Positions 15,897 to 25,350 are shown, counted from the first letter of the stretch. The stretch is 64,000 nt of DNA from Acinetobacter sp. ANC 4558 (GCF_002135375.1 NZ_NEGH01000014.1:22046-86045); one strand, 5' to 3'. Notes: a model not told the origin generated them from the letters alone. Made by a program: numbers and translations.

Positions 15897-16784
15897 ATGA
15901 ATATCAACCAAGAACAACTTCTCATTTTTAAAACCGTCATAGAAGCTGGTTCATTTTCAGCCGCAGCACGAAAATTATCAAAAGTACCCTCAGCCATTAG
16001 TATGTCTATTTCTAACTTAGAAATAGATTTAAATTTACAGCTATTTAACAGAGTCGGTCGCGAACCTATACCTACTGAAGCCGCTAAGGTTTTATATCAA
16101 AAAACAGAAAACCTACTCATCGAAATGAATCAATGGAAACAACATGCAAAATCATTAAGTCAGGGCTTAGAAGCTGAGCTCAATATAGTTATTGTTTCTG
16201 AACTTTTACATACAGAATGGACTGAATATATTGTTTTACTAGAATCTCAATTTCCAGAATTACAAATTAATATTTTTTCAGCACCGCAAGAAGATGCGAT
16301 GGAAATGTTACTCAATAATTCTGCACAATTAGCACTTATGTTTGAGCGTGAGCAACTCAATAGCAGCGAACAATTTATCGAACTAAAAGCTGAAACCTTA
16401 ATTCCAGTTGCATCAATTCATCATGAATTATCACAATATGAACAAGTCAATTATGATCAAATTATGCAAAGCAGGCAAATTGTGGTTGCAAGTCGTGATC
16501 GTAATATAAAACCTGAACTCCTTTTTTCAACGCAATCATGGCGTACAGACAACCATCATTCCGCATGTAGTTTAATTTTACGCGGCTTAGGATGGGGGGT
16601 TTTACCTTTAGATATGATTCATGAAAATCCCACGCTTAAAGAGAAGCTAAAAATACTTAATATCTTAGATTTCACACCCACCTTTGAGTATTTCGTAGAT
16701 TTGGTATGGAGCCGTGAAAATGAATTAGGAATGGCTGCTCTTTTTTTAATTAATCACATTAAAAATAAAAGAAAAATTAAATAA
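15897..16784 (+). CDS. aceR: LysR-type activator of aceI (AceR)
   Basis: 295 residues. The winged helix-turn-helix occupies residues 1-60 (GSFSAAARKLSKVPSAISMS), and a type-2 periplasmic-binding-like effector domain fills about 90-290. AGG lies 7 bases before the ATG. AceR homologues bind the efflux substrate and activate aceI. Assigned from the divergent position next to aceI. Confidence 0.88.
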   Translation: MNINQEQLLIFKTVIEAGSFSAAARKLSKVPSAISMSISNLEIDLNLQLFNRVGREPIPTEAAKVLYQKTENLLIEMNQWKQHAKSLSQGLEAELNIVIVSELLHTEWTEYIVLLESQFPELQINIFSAPQEDAMEMLLNNSAQLALMFEREQLNSSEQFIELKAETLIPVASIHHELSQYEQVNYDQIMQSRQIVVASRDRNIKPELLFSTQSWRTDNHHSACSLILRGLGWGVLPLDMIHENPTLKEKLKILNILDFTPTFEYFVDLVWSRENELGMAALFLINHIKNKRKIK

Positions 16785-16810
16785 TTTTAATCTTATTGCT
16801 TTTTTACGCT

Positions 16811-16839
16811 TTTACAATGGTGTGTTTATGCTATATATA
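16811..16839 (+). promoter_or_regulatory. Transaldolase promoter
   Basis: TTTACA (16811-16816), a 17-bp spacer and TATATA (16834-16839), 40 bp before the ATG. Good sigma70 match. Confidence 0.6.
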
Positions 16840-16878
16840 AATTAGGGCAATAACTTTAACTTTTAAGAAATAGATACA

Positions 16879-17868
16879 ATGACAACATCTGCATTAAATC
16901 AACTCAAGTTGCATACCACCATTGTTGCTGACAGTAGCGACTTAGATGCCATTCAGCAATTTCTCCCATTAGATGCGACTACAAATCCGTCTTTAATTAC
17001 TGCTGCGGCATCTCAAGCAACAAATCTGCATATTCTTAAAGCTGCATTTGATCAAGCACACCATGAAGGTTATCAACAAGATCAACTTATTGAACGCACC
17101 ATTGATATTTTAACGGTTAAATTTGGTGTTGAAATTTTAAAACTAATTCGTGGACGTGTTTCAACTGAAGTCGATGCAGCCCTTTCATATGACACAGAAG
17201 CAACTATCGTAAAAGCAAAAGAATTACTTTCACTTTACAAAAGTTATGGCATCGAAAAAAATCGTATCTTAATTAAGATTGCGTCGACATGGGAAGGTAT
17301 TCAAGCTGCAAAAGCATTAGAAGCAGAAGGAATTAAATGTAACCTCACTTTACTTTTTGGTTTACATCAAGCCAAGGCTTGTGCAGATGCTCATGTCACA
17401 TTAGTCTCGCCATTTGTTGGACGTATCTTAGATTGGTATAAAAAAGCCGATAATGTGCAATCGTATCCTATTGATAAAGATCCAGGTGTACTCTCAGTCA
17501 AACAAATTTATCACTTCTATAAACAGCACAATATAAAAACTGAAATTATGGGTGCAAGTTTTCGTAGTATAGATCAAGTTTTGGCATTAGCAGGTTGTGA
17601 TCTTTTAACAATTGCACCAAGCCTTTTAGCTGAACTGGAACAAGATTTTAGAGTTGTTGAGCATGCTCTTTCTCACCAGCAGTCAGATTTAAATCATCCA
17701 TATTTGGCTGAAGCCTTAAATGAAAAATCATTTAAAGCCTTAATACAGCATGATTTAATGGCAGCACAATTATTACAGAGTGGAATTGATGGCTTCATTA
17801 AAGCACGAGAACAACTGAATATTTCTTTACGCCAAACTTTTGGAATTGATGCACAAATCCATGCTTAA
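16879..17868 (+). CDS. tal: Transaldolase
   Basis: 329 residues. DATTNPSLI near the N-terminus and the Schiff-base lysine Lys133 in ILIKIASTWEGI are the transaldolase signatures; the C-terminal half contains VSPFVGRILDWY and ASFRSIDQV. Length fits TalA/TalB (about 315). It transfers dihydroxyacetone between sugar phosphates in the non-oxidative pentose phosphate pathway. Own promoter (16811) and terminator (17894). Confidence 0.94.
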   Translation: MTTSALNQLKLHTTIVADSSDLDAIQQFLPLDATTNPSLITAAASQATNLHILKAAFDQAHHEGYQQDQLIERTIDILTVKFGVEILKLIRGRVSTEVDAALSYDTEATIVKAKELLSLYKSYGIEKNRILIKIASTWEGIQAAKALEAEGIKCNLTLLFGLHQAKACADAHVTLVSPFVGRILDWYKKADNVQSYPIDKDPGVLSVKQIYHFYKQHNIKTEIMGASFRSIDQVLALAGCDLLTIAPSLLAELEQDFRVVEHALSHQQSDLNHPYLAEALNEKSFKALIQHDLMAAQLLQSGIDGFIKAREQLNISLRQTFGIDAQIHA

Positions 17869-17893
17869 TTCTTAATTTAAATGCGATCACTAT

Positions 17894-17928
17894 AGCCGAT
17901 CTTGTTATACTAGGATCGGCTTTTTTAT
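17894..17928 (+). terminator. Transaldolase terminator
   Basis: AGCCGATC (17894-17901) pairs with GATCGGCT (17914-17921), followed by TTTTTATTT. It ends only a few bases before the next gene's start. Confidence 0.85.
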
Positions 17929-17937
17929 TTGAGTAAT

Positions 17938-18591
17938 ATGCTTGTGTTTGGAATCACAGATTTAGCCACATTTATTGTTGGGACAATTTTAATTGTGATA
18001 CTGCCAGGACCTAACTCATTATTTGTCATGTCTGTTGCTTCACGCCATGGAGTCAAAGCGGGTTATATTGGAGCTCTTGGTGTTTATACAGGTGATTTAA
18101 TTTTAATTTTGCTTACTGCACTTGGTGCAGCATCTGTTCTACATGCTTTTCCTTGGTTATTTATTTTATTAAAAGTTGTGGGTGCAATTTACTTAAGCTA
18201 TTTGGGTATTAAATTATTAATCGCATCTTTTCATACATGGAAAGCCACGCCATCTCCAGAAAAAATACAACAACCACAATCATTAGCGCAAGTAAAACCG
18301 TTTAGTACAGCATTAACGATTAGCATTTTAAATCCTAAAGCTATTTTATTTTATCTCTCCTTTTTTGTGCAATTTGTAGATCCACAATATGCGTATCCAG
18401 CCATTACATTTACCGTGCTTGCTGGAGTATTACAATTAATTAGCATGAGTTATTTGACCATTTTAATATTTTCTGGTGCAAAACTTGCTAAATTTTTCAC
18501 TCATCAGTTTAAACTAACGGCGATATGCGTGGCTTGCGTTGGTCTTTTATTTTGTGGATTTGGTTTAAAGCTTGCCACATCTACCCTCTAA
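17938..18591 (+). CDS. leuE: LysE/RhtB-family amino-acid exporter, LeuE-like
   Basis: 217 residues from the ATG at 17938 (a TTG at 17929 is an alternative). Six hydrophobic helices. Family motif ILPGPNSLFV at residues about 20-29 and SILNPKAILFYLSFFVQFVD in the fourth helix, close to E. coli LeuE. It would export leucine or similar neutral amino acids. The start lies directly behind the tal terminator, so the promoter overlaps that terminator or some read-through occurs. Confidence 0.78.
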   Translation: MLVFGITDLATFIVGTILIVILPGPNSLFVMSVASRHGVKAGYIGALGVYTGDLILILLTALGAASVLHAFPWLFILLKVVGAIYLSYLGIKLLIASFHTWKATPSPEKIQQPQSLAQVKPFSTALTISILNPKAILFYLSFFVQFVDPQYAYPAITFTVLAGVLQLISMSYLTILIFSGAKLAKFFTHQFKLTAICVACVGLLFCGFGLKLATSTL

Positions 18592-18626
18592 AACAGCATC
18601 TTTTTACAATAATTGCTATAAAAGAA

Positions 18627-18646
18627 ATCCCACATTAATGTGGGAT
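18627..18646. terminator. Bidirectional terminator
   Basis: ATCCCACATT / AATGTGGGAT is a perfect 20-bp palindrome between the convergent exporter and stress-protein genes. Confidence 0.65.
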
Positions 18647-18653
18647 GATTAAA

Positions 18654-19100
18654 TCATGACTTAATAATAAGCACAGGAATTGGAGATTGTGTTAATACCG
18701 TTTGCGCAACACTACCTAAAACCACTTTCTTCAAACCAGTTCGACCATGAGATCCCATAATAATTAAGTCTGCAGATACTTCATCTGCAATATTAATAAT
18801 ACCCTCAGCCGCTGAAACACCATGAATAACTTTAGTATTCACTGAAATTTCATCACGACTAAATAATGATTCAATCTCTTTGAGTCTTAACAGCGCATTT
18901 TCTTCAGCTTTCATAAAATATTCTGTAACTGCAGGAGCTACTTTATAAAAGTCTACGCCAATAAAAGGATCGACAGCAATAACGCTCATCACGGTAACGC
19001 TTGCATGAATTTCTTTCGCTAAAGATAATGCATTTTCAACAGCGGCATATGAGATTGGAGATTCATCTACTGGAACTAGAATATGCTTATAGGTTGGCAT
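18654..19100 (-). CDS. Universal stress protein (UspA family)
   Basis: 148 residues. N-terminal ILVPVDESPISYAAVENAL and the ATP-binding loop LIIMGSHGRTGLKKVVLGSVAQ, G-2X-G-9X-G(S), followed by PIPVLII. UspA-type proteins bind ATP as dimers and accumulate under stress. A paralogue lies immediately upstream at 19145 in the same direction with a 44-bp gap, so the two look like a tandem duplication and possibly one operon. Confidence 0.9.
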   Translation of the reverse strand: MPTYKHILVPVDESPISYAAVENALSLAKEIHASVTVMSVIAVDPFIGVDFYKVAPAVTEYFMKAEENALLRLKEIESLFSRDEISVNTKVIHGVSAAEGIINIADEVSADLIIMGSHGRTGLKKVVLGSVAQTVLTQSPIPVLIIKS

Positions 19101-19144
19101 AAATTTACCTTATGTTTTAAGTTTGTTCAGGGATATACAGTTAA

Positions 19145-19588
19145 CTAATCTTTAATAATTAACACAGGCAATTCAGTATTACTTAAAACGTCTTGTGCAA
19201 AACTACCTAATAGTAATTTTTGAAAACCTTTACGACCATGTGAACCCATGACAATTAAATCTACATTTTTTTCCGCTGATGCTTTAACAATTGTTTTTGC
19301 ATTCACAGGCCCTTCAAAAATTTCTGCTTCAGCTTGTGCACCCACATCTTCTGCAATTGCTTTTGCTTCTTTTAAGGCATTTTTTGCATTTTCATGTGCT
19401 TGCACAAAATACTCTTTCATAATGGCAGAAGAATAGTAAAAATCAGCATCAGTAAAAGGATCTTCTGCAACAACACTAATTAATGTTAATTTGCTATTAA
19501 ATGCTTTTGCAATCAAAGCAGCTTCTTTCACTGCTGAATATGAAATTTTAGAGCCATCAACAGGAACAATTATATGTTGATATGACAT
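19145..19588 (-). CDS. Universal stress protein (UspA family), paralogue
   Basis: 147 residues from the ATG at 19588 (MSYQHIIVPVDGSK); an upstream extension of 28 residues has no family support. It has the same ATP loop as its neighbour (LIVMGSHGRKGFQKLLLGSFAQ). The two proteins share the DPF..ADFY.. segment around residues 45-55, confirming duplication. Confidence 0.9.
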   Translation of the reverse strand: MSYQHIIVPVDGSKISYSAVKEAALIAKAFNSKLTLISVVAEDPFTDADFYYSSAIMKEYFVQAHENAKNALKEAKAIAEDVGAQAEAEIFEGPVNAKTIVKASAEKNVDLIVMGSHGRKGFQKLLLGSFAQDVLSNTELPVLIIKD

Positions 19589-19823
19589 GATGTAATCTCC
19601 ATCAGTTTTATTTATGATTTTCACTATATACATAACATATTTTCTCATTTTAGTTAATGCATAAAGTGTCATTAATCAAAAAAAAATATCATTAATTATT
19701 TAAATATCAAACAATTAATAAAATTCTAACTGTATTTTACATATTTTTTTAATTTCTTTTACCTTATAAGTAAATATCTTCTAGAATAATTCATCTACAT
19801 CAGTTCTAGTTCAGGTAATAAAC

Positions 19824-20849
19824 TTGAGTAAAAAGGCATTTTTCACTGTAATACTTTCTGCTTATATTTTTCTACTAACTGCTTGTCAGAGTGTAGAAAA
19901 AAATAGTCAAATTATCGCTAGTGCATTTAATACCGCCACTCAAGTACAAAAAAGACTGCTTGATCGACATGCGCCAAAAGATATGCTTATTCACTCAAAC
20001 ATCATTTATATGAACAACCCAACGCTTCACTTTGATTTATATCAACCTGCAGATATTGCTGCACTTGGACAGCGACCAACCATTATTTGGATACACGGCG
20101 GTGGCTGGGTTTCTGGTTCAAAAGAAAATGCTCGCGGATATTTCAAACGACTAGCTGATCAGGGCTATAATGTCATTGCTGTAGAATACCAATTTGCCCC
20201 TCAGCATATTTATCCTACCCAATTGCAACAAATTAATCATCTATTTAGCTTTATTACTCAACACGCCAAGCAATATTCAATTGATGCAAAAAATTTATAT
20301 CTTGCGGGCGATTCAGCAGGTGCAAATTTAGCCAGCCATTATGCAGGATTAGTCACAAATCCAAACTTTGCTCAAACTTCAAATTTTGAGGTATCCCTAC
20401 AGGCACAGCAAATCAGTGGTTTGATTTTACACTGTGGGATTTATGATTTAGAAAGCTTTGTTCAAACAGCACCTAAGAAAATTTGGTTATTTGAATGGGG
20501 AATTAATACGCTGACTCAAGCCTATACAGGTGGACGAAAAGATGACACTGCTTTTTTACACAGTCTTTCTCCCAATCAATATTTAACCCCTTCATATCCA
20601 GCAGTTTTTATTAGTAGTGGTAATAAAGATTTTTTGACTAAATCCCAAGCTTTACCCTTTGTCGATGCATTAAAAAAACATCAAATCCCCGTTGTTGATG
20701 TTTTTTATCCTAATTCAAAAGAATTTTTAATGCATGAATATCAATTTATGATGAGTAAAAAAGCTAGCCAAGAAACCTTTCAAAAAACTTTACAATTCCT
20801 TCGTGATACGAGCAAAACTAAAGCTAATATACGGCTTATATCCGAATAA
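19824..20849 (+). CDS. Alpha/beta-hydrolase lipoprotein (HSL-type esterase)
   Basis: 341 residues from a TTG start with AGGT about 8 bases upstream. Signal peptide with lipobox LTAC (Cys21). The oxyanion segment IHGGGW and nucleophile elbow GDSAGAN mark the hormone-sensitive-lipase family; the acid and His are probably in FISSGNKDFLT and LMHEYQF. A carboxylesterase acting on short esters is the likely activity; the lipid anchor places it in the envelope. Monocistronic by layout. Confidence 0.85.
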   Translation: MSKKAFFTVILSAYIFLLTACQSVEKNSQIIASAFNTATQVQKRLLDRHAPKDMLIHSNIIYMNNPTLHFDLYQPADIAALGQRPTIIWIHGGGWVSGSKENARGYFKRLADQGYNVIAVEYQFAPQHIYPTQLQQINHLFSFITQHAKQYSIDAKNLYLAGDSAGANLASHYAGLVTNPNFAQTSNFEVSLQAQQISGLILHCGIYDLESFVQTAPKKIWLFEWGINTLTQAYTGGRKDDTAFLHSLSPNQYLTPSYPAVFISSGNKDFLTKSQALPFVDALKKHQIPVVDVFYPNSKEFLMHEYQFMMSKKASQETFQKTLQFLRDTSKTKANIRLISE

Positions 20850-20904
20850 GCCTTATATATTTACTAACAAGAATGTTGAAAATAAGTCAAAAATCTATCT
20901 CAAG

Positions 20905-22071
20905 TTATTTTTTCAATTTTAAAATATGATAGACACTTAAGCCAAATAACAATCCCCAGAATGCTGAACCAATACCAAAAAACTGGACCCCAGAAGCACT
21001 AAATAGAAATGTAAGCAATGCTGCTTCACGATCATCAATTGAATGAAATGCAATCGCAAGGTTATGACCAATTGTACCAAAAAGCGCAATACCAGCTAAT
21101 GCCGTAATGAAAATGCTTGGAAAGGAAAATAATAAACTGGTTAATGTTGCGGCAAATATTCCCATTAAAATATAAAAGAAACCACAGCTAATTCCTGCAA
21201 TATAGCGTTTTTCTGGGTTTGGGTGTGCTTGGTCATCTAAACTAATCGCGGCACTAATTGCTGCAATATTCACGGAGAAACAGCCAAATGGTGCCAAAAT
21301 CATTTGAGCAGTACCTGTCCATCCAATTAAATGTTTCACATTAGGCTCATAACCATAACTTTTAATCATTGCTAGCCCAGGTAAATATTGAGAAGCCATA
21401 TTAATGACAAGTAAAGGTAAGGCAATTCCAAATAAAGCGGCCCAAGAAAAATCTGGAAACATCAATACAGGTATTGCTGGGCTGAACTGAATCGTTCCCA
21501 ACTGAAACTCCATAAAGAATGGAACCAAAACAATACCTGCTAAAACAGTAACAACAATGCTATATCTTGGCCAAAACCGTTTAGACAAAATATAAGCAAT
21601 TAAAAGTGCTAAAATAAAGCCCCATTGTGTTTGCATAGATAAAAAAATTGCCACGCCAAATTTTAATAGCACACCAGCCAACATAGCACTGGTTAAACTC
21701 TGAGGAATATGCTGTAAAACTTTAGCAAAAACACCCGAAAAACCAAGAATAGCGGTCAACAATCCACAAATTAAAAATGCGCCAATTGCCTCATAAAGAC
21801 TATAACCACTGGCGGAAGCAATAATCAATGCAAGTCCTGCAGTAGACCAAGACGTTGCAACAGGGTATTTAAACTTCCACGAAAGAATTAATCCACAAGA
21901 ACCAATTCCGATACCTAGAGCCCAAAACCATGAGGTAATTTGAGCTTCTGTTGCCCCTAAAAGCTGCGCGGCTTGAATGACCAGTACTGAAGAAACACTA
22001 ATCCCAACGAGAAAGGTTATAAATCCTGCAAAAGCAGCAGGTATAGAAAAGTCTTGGAGAAATCTTTGCAT
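20905..22071 (-). CDS. benE: BenE-family benzoate/proton symporter
   Basis: About 388 residues with 11-12 hydrophobic helices. FAGFITFLVGISVSSVLVIQ at the N-terminus and FGCFSVNIAAISAAISL in the middle fit BenE. The start at 22071 (MQRFLQDFS) matches the family N-terminus; the frame is open up to 22119 with another ATG at 22083. BenE imports benzoate, but no ben catabolic genes are nearby, so the substrate may differ here. Confidence 0.87.
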   Translation of the reverse strand: MQRFLQDFSIPAAFAGFITFLVGISVSSVLVIQAAQLLGATEAQITSWFWALGIGIGSCGLILSWKFKYPVATSWSTAGLALIIASASGYSLYEAIGAFLICGLLTAILGFSGVFAKVLQHIPQSLTSAMLAGVLLKFGVAIFLSMQTQWGFILALLIAYILSKRFWPRYSIVVTVLAGIVLVPFFMEFQLGTIQFSPAIPVLMFPDFSWAALFGIALPLLVINMASQYLPGLAMIKSYGYEPNVKHLIGWTGTAQMILAPFGCFSVNIAAISAAISLDDQAHPNPEKRYIAGISCGFFYILMGIFAATLTSLLFSFPSIFITALAGIALFGTIGHNLAIAFHSIDDREAALLTFLFSASGVQFFGIGSAFWGLLFGLSVYHILKLKK

Positions 22072-22234
22072 GATTTTATGCATTAACAATACGTCATAAA
22101 TAATCGCAATATCATACACCCTTCAATTAACTGTTCAAGGATTAGTACTTGATTGCATTCATTTAAAATTCCGCTAACAATTTGCTTTTAATGGATGTAG
22201 GATATGCGCTCAGAATTCAATGGGGAATGAATAA

Positions 22235-22795
22235 ATGGCTGAGAGTTGGCAAGAATCTTTAAAAATTTTGAAAGATGGAAACTTACAGTTTCTACATCAA
22301 AAAAAATCTAAATTAGAACACAATATTGAAGACTTACAAGAATTAAAAGAGGGACAAAACCCTCATGCTATTATTATTTGCTGTGCAGATTCGCGTGTTT
22401 CACCTGATATTATTTTCAATCAATATATTGGAGATTTATTTGTCATTCAAAATGCTGGTAATGTATGTGATACATCCGTTCTTGGCAGTGTACAATATGC
22501 TTTACAATACTTAGGCACACCATTAGTGGTTGTTTTGGGACATAGTCTCTGCGGTGCTGTATCGGCGGCACATAAAAATAAGCAAGTTAAAGGGCCACTA
22601 AAAAGTATCGTCGATATGATTGATTCACATGTGGTAGCAACCAGTATTGATGATTCCATACGCAATCATGCAAAACAGTCGGCGGAAGAAATTTGTAAAT
22701 TATTAGAACCGTATGAATCTTTACTTGAACAAACTGTTAAAGTTTTACCTGCTTATTATGATATCTGTAGTGGTGAAGTCGGCTGGCTTAACTAA
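22235..22795 (+). CDS. Beta-class carbonic anhydrase
   Basis: 186 residues. Zinc ligands are visible as Cys50, His103 and Cys106, with the Asp52-Arg54 pair in CCADSRVSP. GGGGA precedes the ATG. The enzyme interconverts CO2 and bicarbonate in the cytoplasm. Slightly shorter than E. coli Can (220), with a normal C-terminal YYDICSGEVGW. A terminator follows. Confidence 0.92.
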   Translation: MAESWQESLKILKDGNLQFLHQKKSKLEHNIEDLQELKEGQNPHAIIICCADSRVSPDIIFNQYIGDLFVIQNAGNVCDTSVLGSVQYALQYLGTPLVVVLGHSLCGAVSAAHKNKQVKGPLKSIVDMIDSHVVATSIDDSIRNHAKQSAEEICKLLEPYESLLEQTVKVLPAYYDICSGEVGWLN

Positions 22796-22810
22796 CACCT
22801 TAAAAACCAA

Positions 22811-22850
22811 AAATAAACCAATAAATAAGTTGGTTTATTTATTTTTTAAA
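22811..22850 (+). terminator. Carbonic anhydrase terminator
   Basis: AAATAAACCAA (22811-22821) pairs with TTGGTTTATTT (22830-22840), followed by ATTTTTT. Confidence 0.75.
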
Positions 22851-23051
22851 AATTTATAAGTCTTAAAATAATTAATTTTATATTAATATTCAAATTATTC
22901 TTAACAAAATATTACTTCAAAATTATTTGTGATTCCGTATTTATACACATAATTATAGTTATCACATATTTGTTCTGATCTGACGATAACTCAACTTTAT
23001 ATATGCAATAAATCATTATGAAAGTAAAAAATTGAAATTGGAGACCATTTT

Positions 23052-23474
23052 ATGAGAAATGATATTGGTTTAACTCATGTTGCATTAGCAGCCAAGAATA
23101 TTGATTTAAGTATCGATTTTTATCGTCGCTATGCAAATATGCATATTATGCATGAACGAATCGACAAAGAAATTGATAAGCGAGTTGTTTGGCTTTCAGA
23201 TAAAACCAGACCTTTCGTACTTGTATTAGTACAGAGTCAGAATCCAACCCCTATTCTTGGACCATTCGCACACTTAGGCGTGGGTTGTAAAGATCAAGCT
23301 GAAGTAGATCAATTATGTGCCCAAGCTAAAACAGAAGGTATACTAGCAAAAGACGCTACTGATTCTGGTTATCCCGTCGGATATTGGGCTTTTATTCATG
23401 ACCCAGATGGGCATATCTTAGAAATTTCCTATGGCCAAGAAATTGGATTGACTGTACAAAATTCGGAAGAGTAA
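23052..23474 (+). CDS. VOC-family (glyoxalase/bleomycin-resistance fold) protein
   Basis: 140 residues. LTHVALAAKNIDLSIDFYRR opens the first beta-alpha-beta-beta-beta unit; a second metal-type position is Glu in DPDGHILEISY. Metal ligands may be His9, His85 (FAHLGVG) and the Glu. The fold covers glyoxalases, dioxygenases and resistance proteins, and the substrate cannot be told. GGAG lies 9 bases before the ATG. Confidence 0.82.
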   Translation: MRNDIGLTHVALAAKNIDLSIDFYRRYANMHIMHERIDKEIDKRVVWLSDKTRPFVLVLVQSQNPTPILGPFAHLGVGCKDQAEVDQLCAQAKTEGILAKDATDSGYPVGYWAFIHDPDGHILEISYGQEIGLTVQNSEE

Positions 23475-23488
23475 TCCAACATCACTCA

Positions 23489-23514
23489 CTAAGCCCTATA
23501 CACAATGGGTTTAG
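23489..23514 (+). terminator. Possible terminator after the VOC gene
   Basis: CTAAGCCC (23489-23496) pairs with GGGTTTAG (23507-23514) with one G-T pair; the following T-run is poor. Confidence 0.45.
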
Positions 23515-23620
23515 CTATAAATTTTAAACTCTTCTATTAAATTGTAAATAACGCCATTTTTATTGTCATTAGATGATTCATATTTATTCATAATACTTGA
23601 AAATAGGATTTATATTAAAT

Positions 23621-23644
23621 AACATACCTACCAGTTGGTATGTT
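23621..23644. promoter_or_regulatory. TetR-type operator of the SMR-TetR operon
   Basis: AACATACC (23621-23628) and GGTATGTT (23637-23644) form a perfect 8-bp inverted repeat, with a second ACCA..TGGT dyad nested at the centre. It ends 17 bp before the SMR start and would overlap the operon promoter. The downstream TetR gene is the obvious binder, giving autoregulation. Confidence 0.75.
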
Positions 23645-23661
23645 ATTTATTGGAATTAGTT

Positions 23662-24006
23662 ATGAGCAATCTTTTACTTGCTTACATTTTACTTGGATGT
23701 GCAATTATTGCTGAAGTGATTGGAAGTAGCTTTCTGATTAAATCAGAAGGCTTCACAAAATTATTACCGAGTTTAGTGGTGCTAGTTCTGTTCAGTACCG
23801 CTTTTTATTTACTCTCGCAGGTCATTAAAACAATTCCTTTAGGCATTGCTTATGCAATTTGGTCTGGGGTTGGCATTGTTTTAACTGCCATTGTTGGATA
23901 TCTTATTTTTAAACAAACACTTGATACACCTGCAATGATTGGCATGGGATTTATCATTACAGGTGTTATCATTATTAATCTATTTTCTCAATCTTCTGGT
24001 CATTAA
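23662..24006 (+). CDS. SMR-family small multidrug/quaternary-ammonium efflux pump
   Basis: 114 residues from the ATG at 23662 with GGA 8 bases upstream. Four helices; the essential helix-1 glutamate is Glu18 (IIAEVIGSS), and the family segment IPLGIAYAIWSGVGIVL is present. It resembles EmrE/QacE/AbeS and would work as a dual-topology dimer exchanging cationic drugs for protons. It shares one base with the TetR gene, and an operator lies upstream, so it is a ligand-inducible pump operon. Confidence 0.9.
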   Translation: MSNLLLAYILLGCAIIAEVIGSSFLIKSEGFTKLLPSLVVLVLFSTAFYLLSQVIKTIPLGIAYAIWSGVGIVLTAIVGYLIFKQTLDTPAMIGMGFIITGVIIINLFSQSSGH

Positions 24007-24566
24007 TGAAAGAAATCCAGCAATCGAAAAAACAACCCCACATTATTCGCAAGCGTATTCTTGAACAAGCCATTATCTTGGCTTCTCAGAGAGGTATTTC
24101 TGGCATTTCTATTCAAAATGTCGCTAATGGTGCCGGGGTAACAAAAGGTGGAGTATTTCATCATTTCGCAAATAAACAAATTTTAATTGAAGAAATGATG
24201 AATGAAATTTTATATCACTTAGATCTTATGATCGAAAGTACCATTCAACAAGATCATATTGATTATGGTCAATTTACAAGAGCATATATACAAAGCGCAT
24301 TTGAATCTGAAATAGCTGGACTCGTTTCTCCTTGGTCTGCATTAGCAATGACCATGATTACTGATACAACATTCAATATTTATTGGAGTAAGTGGTTTAA
24401 TCATAAATTATTACAATATTCCAGCACGGATGACTATCCCGAACTCGCCTTTATTCGACTTGCTACAGATGGATTATGGTTAAGCTGGATTACCAATAGT
24501 TTTGATAAAGAAACATGTATTAAATTGAAAACCGATTTAATTAATCGCACTTATTTAACACATTAG
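24006..24566 (+). CDS. TetR-family repressor of the SMR pump
   Basis: 186 residues. The helix-turn-helix is at residues 32-51 (ISIQNVANGAGVTKGGVFHH), and the helical ligand domain follows. The gene starts on the last base of the SMR stop (TAATG), so it is co-translated with the pump. It probably binds the palindrome at 23621-23644 and releases it on drug binding. Confidence 0.88.
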   Translation: MKEIQQSKKQPHIIRKRILEQAIILASQRGISGISIQNVANGAGVTKGGVFHHFANKQILIEEMMNEILYHLDLMIESTIQQDHIDYGQFTRAYIQSAFESEIAGLVSPWSALAMTMITDTTFNIYWSKWFNHKLLQYSSTDDYPELAFIRLATDGLWLSWITNSFDKETCIKLKTDLINRTYLTH

Positions 24567-24646
24567 ACATAACGTTATATCTTAAACTGCTCTTAAAATT
24601 TAAATACGAACATCTATCTCCTTACCCTATTGCTCGATAGCTTTAT

Positions 24647-25243
24647 TTAATTTAAAAGGCTCATCAGTGAAGAAACTGATTTTTCAACAATAGATTTTTC
24701 AATATTGTCTCTAGCTAAGCTTGAAATACCTGTTAAAAAACTGGCAAATATCGTTGCAATATTAAGACTATTTACATGATGAGGTATTTCTCCTGACTTT
24801 ATTCCTCTATTTATGCATTCGATAAAACCTAACCTCGTTCGCTCTCTTGATTGACTCAATGCTAAAGCAACATGTAAGTTTTCTTCAGAGGGCGCCATCA
24901 TTGTACCCAAAGCCACCATACAACCTCGTGGATGATGATCATCATATTGCATATCTATCGACTGTTTTAACGTCAATATTAGGGCTTTTTTTGCTGATAA
25001 TGTGGTATCCCAAAGTGGTTCAGTTACCTGCCCATATGTACTTATATAACACATTGATACTTCTTTAAATAATTCTTCCTTAGAGCCAAATGCTGCATAA
25101 AAACTAGGTGATGAAATATTACCCATTGCGACTTTAAGCTGACTCAACGATGTAGATTCATATCCATACGTCCAAAAAAGATACATTGCACTTTGCAGAG
25201 CTTGATCACGATTAAACGCTCTCGGTCTTCCCATCTTTGCCAT
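24647..25243 (-). CDS. TetR/AcrR-family regulator, divergent from an MFS pump
   Basis: 198 residues. N-terminal GRPRAFNRDQAL then a helix-turn-helix around LSQLKVAMGNISSPSFYAAF, a form common in TetR proteins that control efflux or dehydrogenase genes. It is divergent from the MFS gene at 25417 over a gap that holds two copies of an AATCGATA motif, so it probably represses both. Confidence 0.87.
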   Translation of the reverse strand: MAKMGRPRAFNRDQALQSAMYLFWTYGYESTSLSQLKVAMGNISSPSFYAAFGSKEELFKEVSMCYISTYGQVTEPLWDTTLSAKKALILTLKQSIDMQYDDHHPRGCMVALGTMMAPSEENLHVALALSQSRERTRLGFIECINRGIKSGEIPHHVNSLNIATIFASFLTGISSLARDNIEKSIVEKSVSSLMSLLN

Positions 25244-25285
25244 AAAATTAAACCCATTGCTTCGTGGTCATGTCATGACTTATAT

Positions 25286-25350
25286 ACTAATCGATATAAA
25301 ACTAATTGACAAACAATCATATTTCAACTTTACTTACATACCAATCGATA
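25286..25350. promoter_or_regulatory. Two similar operator-like sites between TetR and MFS genes
   Basis: ACTAATCGATA (25286-25296) and ACCAATCGATA (25340-25350) lie 54 bp apart in the divergent intergenic region, one near each start. Such paired near-identical sites fit a TetR repressor controlling two divergent promoters. Confidence 0.55.
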
